This document shows positions 1-8,458 of a stretch of DNA of 64,000 bases, piece after piece. A program made the position numbers and the translations under genes. Each line of letters begins with the position of its first letter. The stretch's first letter is position 1. Under the pieces are notes generated by a model. It saw nothing but the letters and a program-made list of their open reading frames with translations, did not search any database and was not told the DNA's origin. Origin of the DNA: JBFGFX01 sp965232455 (GTDB taxonomy: Bacteria; Pseudomonadota; Gammaproteobacteria; Steroidobacterales; Woeseiaceae); assembly GCA_965232455.1 (NCBI GenBank), contig OZ246981.1, positions 3,782,001 to 3,846,000 on the forward strand. The letters are read 5' to 3'.

Positions 1-800
1 TGCTCGCGATGGTGGCGACTCTCTGCGTTCACGCCGGCGCCAATGTGTTGAACGACGTCGGTGACGACGCGGGCGGTACGGACCGGTGTAACGACGACCG
101 CATATATCCCTATACCGGCGGCTCTCAATTCATTCAGTCTGGGATCATGTCGGCCCGAAGCATGGCGCGCTTGGGCTTGAGCTTGCTGGCCGTAGCGGCC
201 GTTGCAGGACTGCTCCTTCTGTTGCTCAAGGGCCCGACGATTCTATGGTTCGGACTCGCCGGCGTATTGCTGGCCGTGCTGTATTCCCTCGGCCCGATAC
301 GGCTTTCCTCGATAGGCCTGGGCGAAATAGCCGTCGGCATGGCCTTTGGTGTCATACCCATCGTCGGCGCAGCATGGCTGCAAAGCGGCATAATCGACGT
401 GGACGCCGTACTCTTCTCCTTACCGATCAGCGCCTGGGTGACCGCTATTCTGCTGATCAACGAGGTTCCGGACATCGCGGCGGACGCCGCGACCGGCAAG
501 AAGACGCTGCCCGTTCGTCTCGGATTACCGGCGACCAGCCTGCTTTATGCGGCGATCCACGTCGCGGCCGCGGCGGTTGTCGTGTGGCTCACGGTCGCCG
601 GAACCCTGCCGGTCGCGGCGCCGCTGGTACCGATAGGCCTGCTTTTTCTGGCGGCGCGCGCGGCGGCGGCAATCCGCGGCGGTGTTCAGGACCGGCAGCG
701 TTTGACGAGTGGGATCGAGGCGACGCTCGGCATCCATACACTGGGATCGATCTGGATGACGTGCGTCGTGCTCTTCGTCGCTTTTTGGAGCAACGGGTGA
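1..800 (+). CDS. UbiA-family prenyltransferase (MenA-like), 5' partial
   Basis: Integral membrane aromatic prenyltransferase of the UbiA superfamily, which attaches an isoprenoid tail to a quinone (or similar) ring. The reading frame is already open at the left edge. The first in-frame ATG is at 9, but the first Asp-rich motif (NVLNDVGDDAGGTD) follows about 15 residues later, whereas family members have roughly 50-70 residues before it, so the true start lies upstream of the window. A second polar motif (NEVPDIAADAATGKKT) sits where the second Mg-diphosphate-binding motif is expected, and several hydrophobic helices follow. The GGSQFIQSG stretch after motif 1 resembles MenA-type enzymes, but the exact substrate cannot be told. 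It lies directly upstream of the Na+-NQR genes and near a fumarate reductase and NapC-type protein, which typically use menaquinol, so a low-potential quinone role is a reasonable inference. Confidence 0.85.
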   Translation, partial: LAMVATLCVHAGANVLNDVGDDAGGTDRCNDDRIYPYTGGSQFIQSGIMSARSMARLGLSLLAVAAVAGLLLLLLKGPTILWFGLAGVLLAVLYSLGPIRLSSIGLGEIAVGMAFGVIPIVGAAWLQSGIIDVDAVLFSLPISAWVTAILLINEVPDIAADAATGKKTLPVRLGLPATSLLYAAIHVAAAAVVVWLTVAGTLPVAAPLVPIGLLFLAARAAAAIRGGVQDRQRLTSGIEATLGIHTLGSIWMTCVVLFVAFWSNG

Positions 801-801
801 G

Positions 802-822
802 CTGATCCCGTATGGGGATCAG
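802..822 (+). other. Hairpin in the leader of nqrA
   Basis: A perfect 8-bp inverted repeat (CTGATCCC / GGGATCAG) with a 5-nt loop lies between the prenyltransferase stop and the nqrA ATG at 831. There is no T-run after it, so it is not a textbook Rho-independent terminator. Its right arm contains the purine-rich stretch (GGGGATCAGG) that would serve as the nqrA ribosome-binding site, so it could damp read-through translation. The structure is seen directly; any role is inference. Confidence 0.4.
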
Positions 823-830
823 GCTTTCGC

Positions 831-2198
831 ATGCGGATAAGCATCAAAAAAGGGCTCGATATACCGATACGCGGCCGGCCCGAGCAGGCGATTTCCGACG
901 CCGCCGGGGTCGGAACGGTCGCCGCACTCGGCACGGACGTGCATGGCCTGCGTCCGGGCATGGCGGTCAAGGTCGGCGACCGGGTCCGGCTCGGGCAGAC
1001 GCTGTTTGTCGACAAACGCAATCCCGACGTGCGTTTTACCGCTCCCGGCGCCGGAGAGATCGTTGCGATCAACCGCGGCGCAAAACGCGCGCTTCAGTCC
1101 GTCGTCATCCGTCTGGGCGGCGACGATGCGGAAACGTTCGAGGCGTTTACACCCCGGCAGTTGCCGACACTCGATCGCGGAACCGTGCAGAAGAATCTTC
1201 TCGAGTCGGGGCTCTGGACCACGCTGCGTACCCGACCGATGAGCCGTATCCCGTCGCCCGGCACCCAACCGGCCGCCCTGTTCGTCACCGCGATGGACAG
1301 CAACCCGCTGGCCGCCGACCCCGCGGTGATTATCACCGAGTCCGCCGAGTCGGCCGCGGCGTTCGCCCGAGGTCTGCAGGTTGTCGCACGACTCACCGAC
1401 GGTCCGGTGCACGTGTGTACCGCGCCGAATTCCGGCATCGAATCCGCGCTGCCCGAAACCAACGCCGGTCAGTTCCGGCACAGCGAATTCGCCGGTCCGC
1501 ATCCGGCGGGGCTCGTCGGCACGCACATCCACTTCCTCGAACCCGTCGGCGCCAGCAAGACGGTCTGGCATCTCGGGTACCAGGACGCCATCGCGATCGG
1601 CGAGTTGTTTACCCGGGGGCGACTGCCGGTGCGACGCGTGGTCGCGCTCGGCGGCCCGGAAGTCAAACGGCCACGTTTGCTGCGAACCCGCGTGGGCGCG
1701 AGCACCGCCGATCTATTGGCTGATGAAACGGGACCCGGGCCGCTGCGCGTCATCAGCGGCTCGGTGCTCTCGGGGCACCGGGCAAGCGGCGCGCTCGCCT
1801 GGCTCGGGCGTTATCACAACCAGATCAGCGTGCTTCGGGAAGGCGGCGAGCGCGAATTCCTGGCCTGGGCGAAACCCGGCGGTAAGCGCTATTCGTCGGA
1901 ACGGGCGTTCGCCGGCCGCCTGCTGCAACGCGACGGTTTCAGCATGACAACCAGCCAGAACGGCAGTCCACGCGCGATGGTGTCTATCGGCACGTTCGAG
2001 AAAATCATGCCGCTGGACATACTGCCGACGCCGCTCCTGAAAGCCTTGCTCGTCGAGGACACCGACCGCGCGCAGGCGCTCGGCTGTCTGGAACTCGACG
2101 AGGAAGATCTCGCCCTGTGCTCGTTCGCTTGCAACGGAAAGTACGAATACGGTCCGTTCCTGCGCATGAACCTCGAAGAGATCGAGGCAAACGGCTGA
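831..2198 (+). CDS. nqrA: Na+-translocating NADH:quinone reductase subunit A
   Basis: Cytoplasmic-side subunit of the six-subunit Na+-NQR complex, which oxidises NADH, reduces quinone and pumps Na+ out of the cell. The 455-aa product starts with the characteristic N-terminus (MRISIKKGLDIPIRG), followed by a biotinyl/lipoyl-like hammerhead region (GDRVRLGQTLFVDK, then APGAGEIVAI) and the RnfC-like core. Length matches the family (about 447 aa). The C-terminus carries a conserved Cys pair (LCSFACNGKYEYGP) typical of NqrA. It is first in a string of overlapping genes; its TGA shares one base with the nqrB ATG. The ATG at 831 is preceded by AGG at a 7-nt spacing, within a hairpin arm. Confidence 0.97.
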   Translation: MRISIKKGLDIPIRGRPEQAISDAAGVGTVAALGTDVHGLRPGMAVKVGDRVRLGQTLFVDKRNPDVRFTAPGAGEIVAINRGAKRALQSVVIRLGGDDAETFEAFTPRQLPTLDRGTVQKNLLESGLWTTLRTRPMSRIPSPGTQPAALFVTAMDSNPLAADPAVIITESAESAAAFARGLQVVARLTDGPVHVCTAPNSGIESALPETNAGQFRHSEFAGPHPAGLVGTHIHFLEPVGASKTVWHLGYQDAIAIGELFTRGRLPVRRVVALGGPEVKRPRLLRTRVGASTADLLADETGPGPLRVISGSVLSGHRASGALAWLGRYHNQISVLREGGEREFLAWAKPGGKRYSSERAFAGRLLQRDGFSMTTSQNGSPRAMVSIGTFEKIMPLDILPTPLLKALLVEDTDRAQALGCLELDEEDLALCSFACNGKYEYGPFLRMNLEEIEANG

Positions 2199-3406
2199 TG
2201 AAGCGATTAAGACGGTTTCTCGACCGGGTGGAACCGCTGTTCACGCGCGGCGGACGTTTCGAGAAGCTGAACGCCGTATTCGAGATGGTGGACACGGCAC
2301 TCTACTCGCCGCCGGACGTCACTCGGGGCTCGCCGCACGTCCGCGATGCGCTCGATCTCAAGCGTGTCATGATCCTGGTGGTGTTTGCCGCCACCCCCTG
2401 CGTGCTGGTCGGCATCTGGAACACGGGTTATCAGGCCAACAGCGCGCTGGCCGCGCTGGGTGTTGACGGCATAAGCGGTTGGCGGGGCGCGACGCTGTCC
2501 GTGCTCGGCGCCGGCTACGATCCGGCCAGCGTTTACGACAACCTGCTGCACGGCCTTCTGTATTTCCTGCCAATATACGCCGTGACCATGGCGGCCGGCG
2601 GTTTCTGGGAAGTGCTGTTCGCCAGCACGCGCAATCACGAGGTTAACGAAGGGTTTTTTGTCACCTCGCTGCTTTATGCGGTCATCCTGCCGGCATCCAT
2701 CCCGCTCTGGCAGGTCGCCATCGGCATCAGCTTCGGCGTCGTCATCGGCAAGGAAGTGTTTGGCGGGACCGGCAAGAACTTTCTCAACCCCGCATTGCTC
2801 GGGCGGGCGTTCCTGTATTTCGCGTATCCGGTACAGATCTCGGGAGACGCCGTATGGACGCCCGTCGACGGTTTCAGCGGCGCAACCGCGCTCGGCATCA
2901 GCGCCATCGAGGGCATGCCCGGCATACTCGCCAGCGGCCTGACCTGGACAGACGCGTTCCTCGGACGGATGCAGGGCTCGCTCGGTGAAACGTCGGCGGC
3001 AGCCTGTCTTCTCGGCGCCGCGATACTGATTTACTCGGGCATCGCATCCTGGCGCATCATCGCCGGCGTGTTCGCCGGTCTGATCGTGCCGGCAATGTTG
3101 TTCAGCGGCATCGACAGCGGCAATCCGATGTTTGCAATGCCCTGGTACTGGCACATCGCGCTGGGCGGCTTCGCGTTCGGCGCGGTATTCATGGCGACCG
3201 ATCCGGTCAGCGCGCCGGACACGATGCTTGGCCACTGGATTTTCGGACTGCTCATCGGCGTGCTGACCTACGTGATCCGCGTCATCAATCCCGCATTCCC
3301 CGAGGGCATCATGCTCGCAATACTGTTCGGCAACATTTTTGCGCCGATCATCGACTATTTCGTCATTCGCGCCAACATCAAGCGCAGGACCAAACGCAAT
3401 GGCTGA
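2198..3406 (+). CDS. nqrB: Na+-translocating NADH:quinone reductase subunit B
   Basis: Membrane subunit carrying a covalent FMN (and, in studied complexes, riboflavin) on the Na+ and electron route of Na+-NQR. The 402-aa protein has about ten hydrophobic segments. The flavinylation motif DGFSGAT is visible, with the acceptor Thr at residue 230, matching Thr236 of the Vibrio cholerae subunit. The start at 2198 gives MKRLRRFLDRVEP, the usual NqrB N-terminus, and overlaps the nqrA stop by one base (TGATG). The frame is open further upstream inside nqrA, but that extension does not resemble the family. ApbE, encoded downstream, is the expected FMN transferase. Confidence 0.97.
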   Translation: MKRLRRFLDRVEPLFTRGGRFEKLNAVFEMVDTALYSPPDVTRGSPHVRDALDLKRVMILVVFAATPCVLVGIWNTGYQANSALAALGVDGISGWRGATLSVLGAGYDPASVYDNLLHGLLYFLPIYAVTMAAGGFWEVLFASTRNHEVNEGFFVTSLLYAVILPASIPLWQVAIGISFGVVIGKEVFGGTGKNFLNPALLGRAFLYFAYPVQISGDAVWTPVDGFSGATALGISAIEGMPGILASGLTWTDAFLGRMQGSLGETSAAACLLGAAILIYSGIASWRIIAGVFAGLIVPAMLFSGIDSGNPMFAMPWYWHIALGGFAFGAVFMATDPVSAPDTMLGHWIFGLLIGVLTYVIRVINPAFPEGIMLAILFGNIFAPIIDYFVIRANIKRRTKRNG

Positions 3407-4202
3407 CGCGAAGACGAAAACGTCCCGCTCCCGCGACAGCGTTGCAAACGTATTGATCGTGGCTATCGGCGTGAGTCTCGCCTGCTCGGTCCTCGTGTCG
3501 GCAACCGCGGTCCTGCTGCGCCCGCAACAGCAAAGCAACCAGACGCTTTTCCGGCAGAGAATCGTGCTCGAGGTGGCGGAACTGTACGAACCGGGCGACG
3601 ACGTCGGCGCGCTGTTTGCCGGCATCGACGCGCGCCTCGTGGACCTTGCCAGCGGCGACTACGTCACTACGATGGACGCGCGAACCTTCGATCCGATCGT
3701 CGCCAGCAGCGATTCGGAACTCAGCGTGCAGATACCCGCAGACGCCGATGTCGCGAACATTCGCCGCCGCGCCATTTACGCGCCGGTTTACCTGGTCGGG
3801 CGGGGCACGACCGTCGAACAGGTCATACTCCCGGTGTACGGCGCCGGGCTGTGGTCGACCCTGTACGGTTATCTCGCGCTGGAGAGCGACGGCCAGACGG
3901 TGCGCGGCCTGCGCTTTTACGAGCACGCGGAAACGCCCGGTCTGGGTGATCAGATGGACAAGGCGGCGTGGCGCGCGCAGTGGCCGGGCAAAAAGCTTTT
4001 CGCCGACGACGGCACCCCGCAGATCGAGGTCGTGCGCGGCGTGGCCCCACCCGGCGACGATGCCGTCCATCAGGTGGACGGACTCGCGGGCGCAACCCTG
4101 ACCGGCCGCGGTATTACCAATCTTCTGCGTTACTGGATCGGGCCGCACGGCTTCGGTCCGTATCTCGAGAAACTGAGAGAGGAGGCCGCCGGCGATGACT
4201 GA
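3399..4202 (+). CDS. nqrC: Na+-translocating NADH:quinone reductase subunit C
   Basis: Single-span, periplasm-facing subunit of Na+-NQR that holds the second covalent FMN. The 267-aa product has an N-terminal transmembrane helix (about residues 15-35) and a large soluble domain. Near the C-terminus is the flavinylation motif (VDGLAGATLT), where the usual Ser/Thr before GAT is Ala; the acceptor Thr is retained. The start at 3399 gives MADAKTKTSRS and overlaps the end of nqrB by 8 bases, and the gene overlaps nqrD by 8 bases, so translation is probably coupled. Length is close to the family norm (about 257 aa). Confidence 0.96.
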   Translation: MADAKTKTSRSRDSVANVLIVAIGVSLACSVLVSATAVLLRPQQQSNQTLFRQRIVLEVAELYEPGDDVGALFAGIDARLVDLASGDYVTTMDARTFDPIVASSDSELSVQIPADADVANIRRRAIYAPVYLVGRGTTVEQVILPVYGAGLWSTLYGYLALESDGQTVRGLRFYEHAETPGLGDQMDKAAWRAQWPGKKLFADDGTPQIEVVRGVAPPGDDAVHQVDGLAGATLTGRGITNLLRYWIGPHGFGPYLEKLREEAAGDD

Positions 4203-4854
4203 GGCGCGTAAAGTATTGCTCGATCCGTTGATCGACAACAATCCCGTAACGCTCCAGGTTCTTGGTATATGTTCGGCGCTGGCCGTAACGACGTCGCTGC
4301 TGCCGGCGCTGCTGATGTGCGTGGCGATGACGGCGGTGGCCACGCTCGCCGGCGGGGCAATCAGCAGCATCAGAAACCACATTCCGACCAGCATACGCAT
4401 CATCGTGCAAATGACGATCATCGCGTCGCTGGTCATCGTCGTCGACCAGACGCTCAAGGCCTATGCCTTCGAGACCAGCAAGCAGCTTTCCGTTTTTGTC
4501 GGCCTGATCATCACCAATTGCATCATTCTCGGGCGCGCGGAAGCGTTCGCCATGAAAAACGGCGTCGGCATGAGCTTTCTCGACGGTCTCGGCAACGGCC
4601 TCGGTTACAGCGCGGTCCTGATCATCGTCGCGGCGACGCGCGAGCTGCTCGGCGCGGGCACCCTGCTCGGTTATCGCGTCCTTCCGCTGACGAGCGAAGG
4701 TGGCTGGTATGAAGCCAACGGTCTCATGCTGCTCGCTCCAAGCGCGTTTTTCATCGTTGGTCTCCTGATCTGGGCCGTGCGCACGGCGCGGCCGAAACAG
4801 GTGGAACGTCCGGACTATCAGATCCATGAAGTCCACCGCACGGAGGTGATCTGA
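4195..4854 (+). CDS. nqrD: Na+-translocating NADH:quinone reductase subunit D
   Basis: Integral membrane subunit (219 aa, six predicted helices) of the RnfE/NqrD family. Together with NqrE it forms the membrane core that binds an intramembrane Fe-S centre in solved structures. The family signature is clear: LIDNNPVTLQVLGICSALAVT near the N-terminus and the conserved LIITNCIILGRAEAFA segment, whose Cys is a cluster ligand. It overlaps nqrC by 8 bases and its TGA shares one base with the ATG of nqrE. Confidence 0.96.
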   Translation: MTEARKVLLDPLIDNNPVTLQVLGICSALAVTTSLLPALLMCVAMTAVATLAGGAISSIRNHIPTSIRIIVQMTIIASLVIVVDQTLKAYAFETSKQLSVFVGLIITNCIILGRAEAFAMKNGVGMSFLDGLGNGLGYSAVLIIVAATRELLGAGTLLGYRVLPLTSEGGWYEANGLMLLAPSAFFIVGLLIWAVRTARPKQVERPDYQIHEVHRTEVI

Positions 4855-5462
4855 TGGACGTTTACGTCAACCTCTTCATCAAGGCGGCGTTCGTCGAGAA
4901 CCTGGCGCTGACGTTTTTTTTGGGCATGTGCACGTTCCTCGCGGTGTCGAAGCGCATCGAGACGGCATTCGGGCTGGGGCTTGCCGTCATCGCCGTGCAG
5001 ACCATCACGGTGCCGGTCAACTACCTGATTTTCGAGTACCTGCTGAAGGACGGCGCGCTCGCCTGGGCGGGACTGGCCGGCACCGACCTGAGCTTTCTGG
5101 GCCTCGTCTGTTACATCGGCGTCATCGCGGCGCTCGTGCAGATACTCGAGATGACGCTGGACCGCTATTTCCCGAAACTCTATAACGCGCTCGGCATCTT
5201 CCTGCCGTTGATCACGGTCAACTGCGCCATCCTCGGCGGCACCCTGTTCATGGTCGAGCGGCAGTACGATTTCGGCCAGAGCGTCGTGTTCGGGCTGGGC
5301 TCGGGTTTCGGCTGGGCCGTCGCGCTCGTGGCGCTCGCCGGCATCCGCGAAAAACTCCGTTATTCGGACGTCCCGGACGGCCTGCAGGGATTGGGCATAA
5401 CGTTCATCATCGTCGGCCTCATGTCGCTCGGCTTCATGGGCTTTTCGGGGATTCAGCTTTGA
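4854..5462 (+). CDS. nqrE: Na+-translocating NADH:quinone reductase subunit E
   Basis: Membrane subunit (202 aa, six helices) of the RnfA/NqrE family and inverted-topology partner of NqrD. Recognisable features are the VENLALTFFLGMCTFLAVSK segment and LITVNCAILGG, each carrying a Cys equivalent to the intramembrane iron-sulfur ligands. The ATG overlaps the nqrD stop by one base. Its own TGA lies 15 bases before the preferred nqrF ATG, and a TTG (5459) overlapping this stop is an alternative nqrF start. Confidence 0.96.
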   Translation: MDVYVNLFIKAAFVENLALTFFLGMCTFLAVSKRIETAFGLGLAVIAVQTITVPVNYLIFEYLLKDGALAWAGLAGTDLSFLGLVCYIGVIAALVQILEMTLDRYFPKLYNALGIFLPLITVNCAILGGTLFMVERQYDFGQSVVFGLGSGFGWAVALVALAGIREKLRYSDVPDGLQGLGITFIIVGLMSLGFMGFSGIQL

Positions 5463-5476
5463 TCGACGACGGCGCA

Positions 5477-6703
5477 ATGCTGACCGAAATCGGCCTCGGC
5501 ATCGTCTTGTTCACGGCGATCGTGCTCGTCCTCGTGTTCGTCATCCTCGCGGCCCGCTCGAAGCTCGTCTCGATCGGCAACGTCGATGTGCTGGTCAACG
5601 ACGACCGGCACCTGTCGCTGCCGGTCGGCAGCAAACTCATGCAGGGCCTGGCGGACGCCGGCATTTTCGTTCCGTCCGCGTGCGGCGGCGGAGGCACCTG
5701 CGGACAGTGCACGGTGCGCGTGCTGTCCGGCGGCGGAGCCATCCTGCCGACCGAAACCTCGTTGATCAGCAAGCGGGAAGCCGCCGATCACTATCGCCTG
5801 TCCTGCCAGGTTGCGGTGAAGCAGGAGATGCGTATTCAGGTGGCCGACGAGGTTTTTGGTGTCCGCAAATACCGGTGCAGGGTCCTCTCGAACCGCAATG
5901 TTGCGAGCTTCATCAAGGAGCTGGTGCTGGAATTGCCGGAAGGCGAGGAAATGGACTACCGCGCCGGCGGCTACGTCCAGATCGAGTGCGCACCCCATCA
6001 GGTCCATTTCAAAGACTTCGACATCGACGAGCCCTTCAGAGACGAGTGGGACCGGTTCAGGCTTTGGCGCTACGAATCCGATGTGCGCGAAACGACGTCG
6101 CGGGCGTATTCGATGGCGAGTTTCCCGTTGGAAAAAGGCACGATCAGGCTCAACGTTCGTATTGCAACGCCGCCGCCGGGATCCGGCGGCAAAGTCCCGC
6201 CCGGAATCGTCTCGTCGTATATCTTCAGCCTGAAACCCGGCGACGAGGTGACGGTGTCCGGTCCGTTCGGCGAGTTTTTCGCCAAAGACACCGACAACGA
6301 GATGGTGTTCATCGGCGGCGGCGCCGGCATGGCGCCGATGCGCGCGCACATCTTCGACCAGCTGATACGGCTCGAAACCACGCGCAAGATGAGTTTCTGG
6401 TACGGCGCCAGAAGCCTGAAAGAGGCGTTCTACGTCGACGAGTTCGACGCGCTGGCCGCGGACAACGACAACTTCGAGTGGCATCTGGCGCTTTCGGAGC
6501 CGCAGCCCGAGGACCGGTGGGACGGTCCCACGGGCTTCATCCACAAAGTGCTGCTCGATGCGTATCTGGCGGAACACCCGGCGCCGGAAGACTGCGAGTA
6601 TTATCTCTGCGGACCGCCGATGATGAACGCGGCCGTGATCAAGATGCTCGAAGACCTGGGCGTCACGCACGACCGCATACTGCTCGACGATTTCGGCGGC
6701 TGA
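5477..6703 (+). CDS. nqrF: Na+-translocating NADH:quinone reductase subunit F
   Basis: Electron-entry subunit: takes hydride from NADH to FAD, then passes electrons through a [2Fe-2S] centre. Domains in order are an N-terminal membrane anchor (residues 3-25), a ferredoxin domain with ligands Cys69, Cys75, Cys78 and Cys110 (CGGGGTCGQC), an FAD-binding domain (RAYSMAS) and an NADH-binding domain (FIGGGAGMAPMR, CGPPMMNAAV), ending in LLDDFGG. The ATG at 5477 gives 408 aa, the length of the Vibrio protein and a matching N-terminus. A TTG at 5459 that overlaps the nqrE stop would add six residues and cannot be excluded. Confidence 0.97.
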   Translation: MLTEIGLGIVLFTAIVLVLVFVILAARSKLVSIGNVDVLVNDDRHLSLPVGSKLMQGLADAGIFVPSACGGGGTCGQCTVRVLSGGGAILPTETSLISKREAADHYRLSCQVAVKQEMRIQVADEVFGVRKYRCRVLSNRNVASFIKELVLELPEGEEMDYRAGGYVQIECAPHQVHFKDFDIDEPFRDEWDRFRLWRYESDVRETTSRAYSMASFPLEKGTIRLNVRIATPPPGSGGKVPPGIVSSYIFSLKPGDEVTVSGPFGEFFAKDTDNEMVFIGGGAGMAPMRAHIFDQLIRLETTRKMSFWYGARSLKEAFYVDEFDALAADNDNFEWHLALSEPQPEDRWDGPTGFIHKVLLDAYLAEHPAPEDCEYYLCGPPMMNAAVIKMLEDLGVTHDRILLDDFGG

Positions 6704-6706
6704 CGG

Positions 6707-7744
6707 ATGGCTCGCGCTTTCCCGGTCGTTTTCGCTTCCCTGCTGAGCGCCGCCGCATCGCTTTTCCTCGCGGCATGCGGCGACGGCGATCGGCTGGTCC
6801 AGCGCGAATTCTCCGGGTCGAGCATGGGTACGACCTACAGCGTCAAACTGGTTGCAGCGCCGCCCCATGTCGACGAAGCCGCCCTGCAACGCCAAATCGA
6901 AGACCGGCTGTCGGCCATCGACCGGTCGATGTCCACGTACCGAAGCGACTCCGACCTCACGCGGTTCAACGACAGCCGCTCGACGGACTGGCTGGAGACC
7001 ACATCGGAGCTATGTAACGTCGTGGCGGGCGCGCTGAGTGTAAGCAAGTACACCGCAGGCACTTTCGACGTTACCGTCGGCCCGGTGGTCAACCTGTGGG
7101 GATTCGGACCGGACGGATCGGTGTCGGAGCCGCCCGAAGGCAAGGACATCGACAAAGCGATGCGGCGTGTCGGTTATGAGCATCTGCACACGGACTGCGC
7201 GGTGCCCGCACTTCGCAAGACACTGCCGGACCTTTACGTAGATTTGTCGGGCTATGCCAAAGGGTACGCGGTCGATCAGCTTGCCGCATTGCTGGATGAA
7301 CGGGACATCCCCAACTACCTCGTCGAAATCGGCGGCGAGCTGCGCGTACGGGGCATCAACGCCAGCGGCCGGAACTGGTCCATTGCCGTCGAAAAGCCGA
7401 TGACGACGGAGCGAGCCGTTCAATCGATTATCAATCTCAGCGACACCGCGCTCGCGACGTCCGGCGACTATCGCAACTTCTTCGACTACGACGGCGTCCG
7501 TTATTCACATACGATCGATCCCCGCACGGGGGCGCCGGTAGCGCACAAGCTCGCCTCCGTAACGGTCGTCGCGGAGGCGGCCGCCGTTGCGGACGCACTC
7601 GCCACGGCCCTGCTGGTGCTCGGCCCGGCGGAGGGTATGAAGTTCGCCGAGCACGAACGGATCGCCGCCTACTTTCTCCTGCGCGATGACGGTGAAATCG
7701 CGGAACTCAAGACGAGCTGGCTCGACGCGGAAATCGGCCAATGA
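6707..7744 (+). CDS. apbE: FAD:protein FMN transferase (ApbE), lipoprotein
   Basis: Periplasmic Mg2+-dependent flavin transferase that attaches FMN to Thr of NqrB and NqrC. The 345-aa product has a lipoprotein signal (LAAC, Cys24) anchoring it to a membrane. It shows the ApbE hallmarks GSSMGTTYSVK at the start of the mature domain, the central LSGYAKGYAVDQLA, GGELRVRG, and the metal-binding C-terminal HTIDPRTGAPV with a downstream Asp/Thr segment (ADALATALLVLG). It begins 3 bases after nqrF and overlaps nqrM by 4 bases (ATGA), consistent with one transcript for the complex and its maturation factors. Confidence 0.96.
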   Translation: MARAFPVVFASLLSAAASLFLAACGDGDRLVQREFSGSSMGTTYSVKLVAAPPHVDEAALQRQIEDRLSAIDRSMSTYRSDSDLTRFNDSRSTDWLETTSELCNVVAGALSVSKYTAGTFDVTVGPVVNLWGFGPDGSVSEPPEGKDIDKAMRRVGYEHLHTDCAVPALRKTLPDLYVDLSGYAKGYAVDQLAALLDERDIPNYLVEIGGELRVRGINASGRNWSIAVEKPMTTERAVQSIINLSDTALATSGDYRNFFDYDGVRYSHTIDPRTGAPVAHKLASVTVVAEAAAVADALATALLVLGPAEGMKFAEHERIAAYFLLRDDGEIAELKTSWLDAEIGQ

Positions 7745-7947
7745 CCTTGTTTACTACCCTGGCGTTCAGCTTTTTGATCATCGTGCTCGCCATAGCGGCG
7801 ATGAGCATCGGCGTCATGGCCGGCCGCCAGCCCATCAAAGGCAGCTGCGGCGGATTGAACAACGGCGGCTGCGAACTTTGCAGCGGAAACTGCCGGGAAA
7901 AGCGCGCTGGGGAGAACACCGAAAAAGTAACCGATAAAAGAGCATGA
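7741..7947 (+). CDS. nqrM: Na+-NQR maturation protein NqrM
   Basis: Small membrane protein (68 aa, formerly DUF539) required in Vibrio for NQR assembly, probably by delivering iron to the NqrD/NqrE centre. It has an N-terminal transmembrane helix (about residues 5-28) and the diagnostic four-cysteine cluster: Cys36, Cys44, Cys47 and Cys51 in GSCGGLNNGGCELCSGNC. The start codon overlaps the apbE stop by 4 bases. Confidence 0.96.
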   Translation: MTLFTTLAFSFLIIVLAIAAMSIGVMAGRQPIKGSCGGLNNGGCELCSGNCREKRAGENTEKVTDKRA

Positions 7948-7990
7948 AGACAGACAATAACCGAGGCGACGAACCGTCCGGGGAGTGAAA

Positions 7991-8398
7991 ATGACACCGC
8001 TAAAATCGGCGCTGGTCAAAGACTACATGTCGGGCCGCCTGGTAACGTTCAGTCCGGAGACCGACGTTCTCGACGCAATACACGAACTCGTCGAGCACCG
8101 CATCGCGGGAGCGCCGGTCGTTGACGATCACGGCAGCCTGATCGGCATGTTGTCCGAACTCGATTGCATGAAAATCGCGCTGACGGCCGGCTACCACGGC
8201 GAGATGGGCGGCCCGGTTGCGGACTTCATGACCACGGACACGCAGACGATTGACGCCGACATGAGCATCATCGACCTTGCACAGCTGTTTCTGGACTCGG
8301 GCTTTAGGCGTTACCCGGTCCTGAAGGACAACCGCCTGGTCGGCCAGATCAGCCGCCGCGACGTGCTTCGCGCGCTGGGTAAACTCGCGGCGGGATGA
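7991..8398 (+). CDS. Tandem CBS-domain protein
   Basis: A 135-aa soluble protein made of two CBS domains (about residues 8-65 and 75-132), a fold that binds adenine nucleotides or related ligands and usually acts as a regulatory sensor. Visible CBS cores are VKDYMSGRLVTFSPETDV, GAPVVDDHGSLIGMLSE, FMTTDTQTIDADMS and FRRYPVLKDNRLVGQISRRDVLRAL. I chose the ATG at 7991 because GGGGAG at 7980-7985 sits 5 bases upstream; a GTG at 7985 lies inside that ribosome-binding site. It follows nqrM by 43 bases and may be the last gene of the nqr transcript. A role in sensing cellular energy state is only a guess. Confidence 0.88.
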   Translation: MTPLKSALVKDYMSGRLVTFSPETDVLDAIHELVEHRIAGAPVVDDHGSLIGMLSELDCMKIALTAGYHGEMGGPVADFMTTDTQTIDADMSIIDLAQLFLDSGFRRYPVLKDNRLVGQISRRDVLRALGKLAAG

Positions 8399-8458
8399 CA
8401 CCGAAAACCCACTCCGATGTTCCGCCCGCAGCGGTTGCGACGACCATCGCCCGCCCGG

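Noticed and set aside
2207..3625. 472-codon minus-strand open frame opposite nqrB/nqrC
   Set aside because: Low-complexity His/Arg/Ala-rich translation, no motif; nqrB and nqrC are unambiguous.
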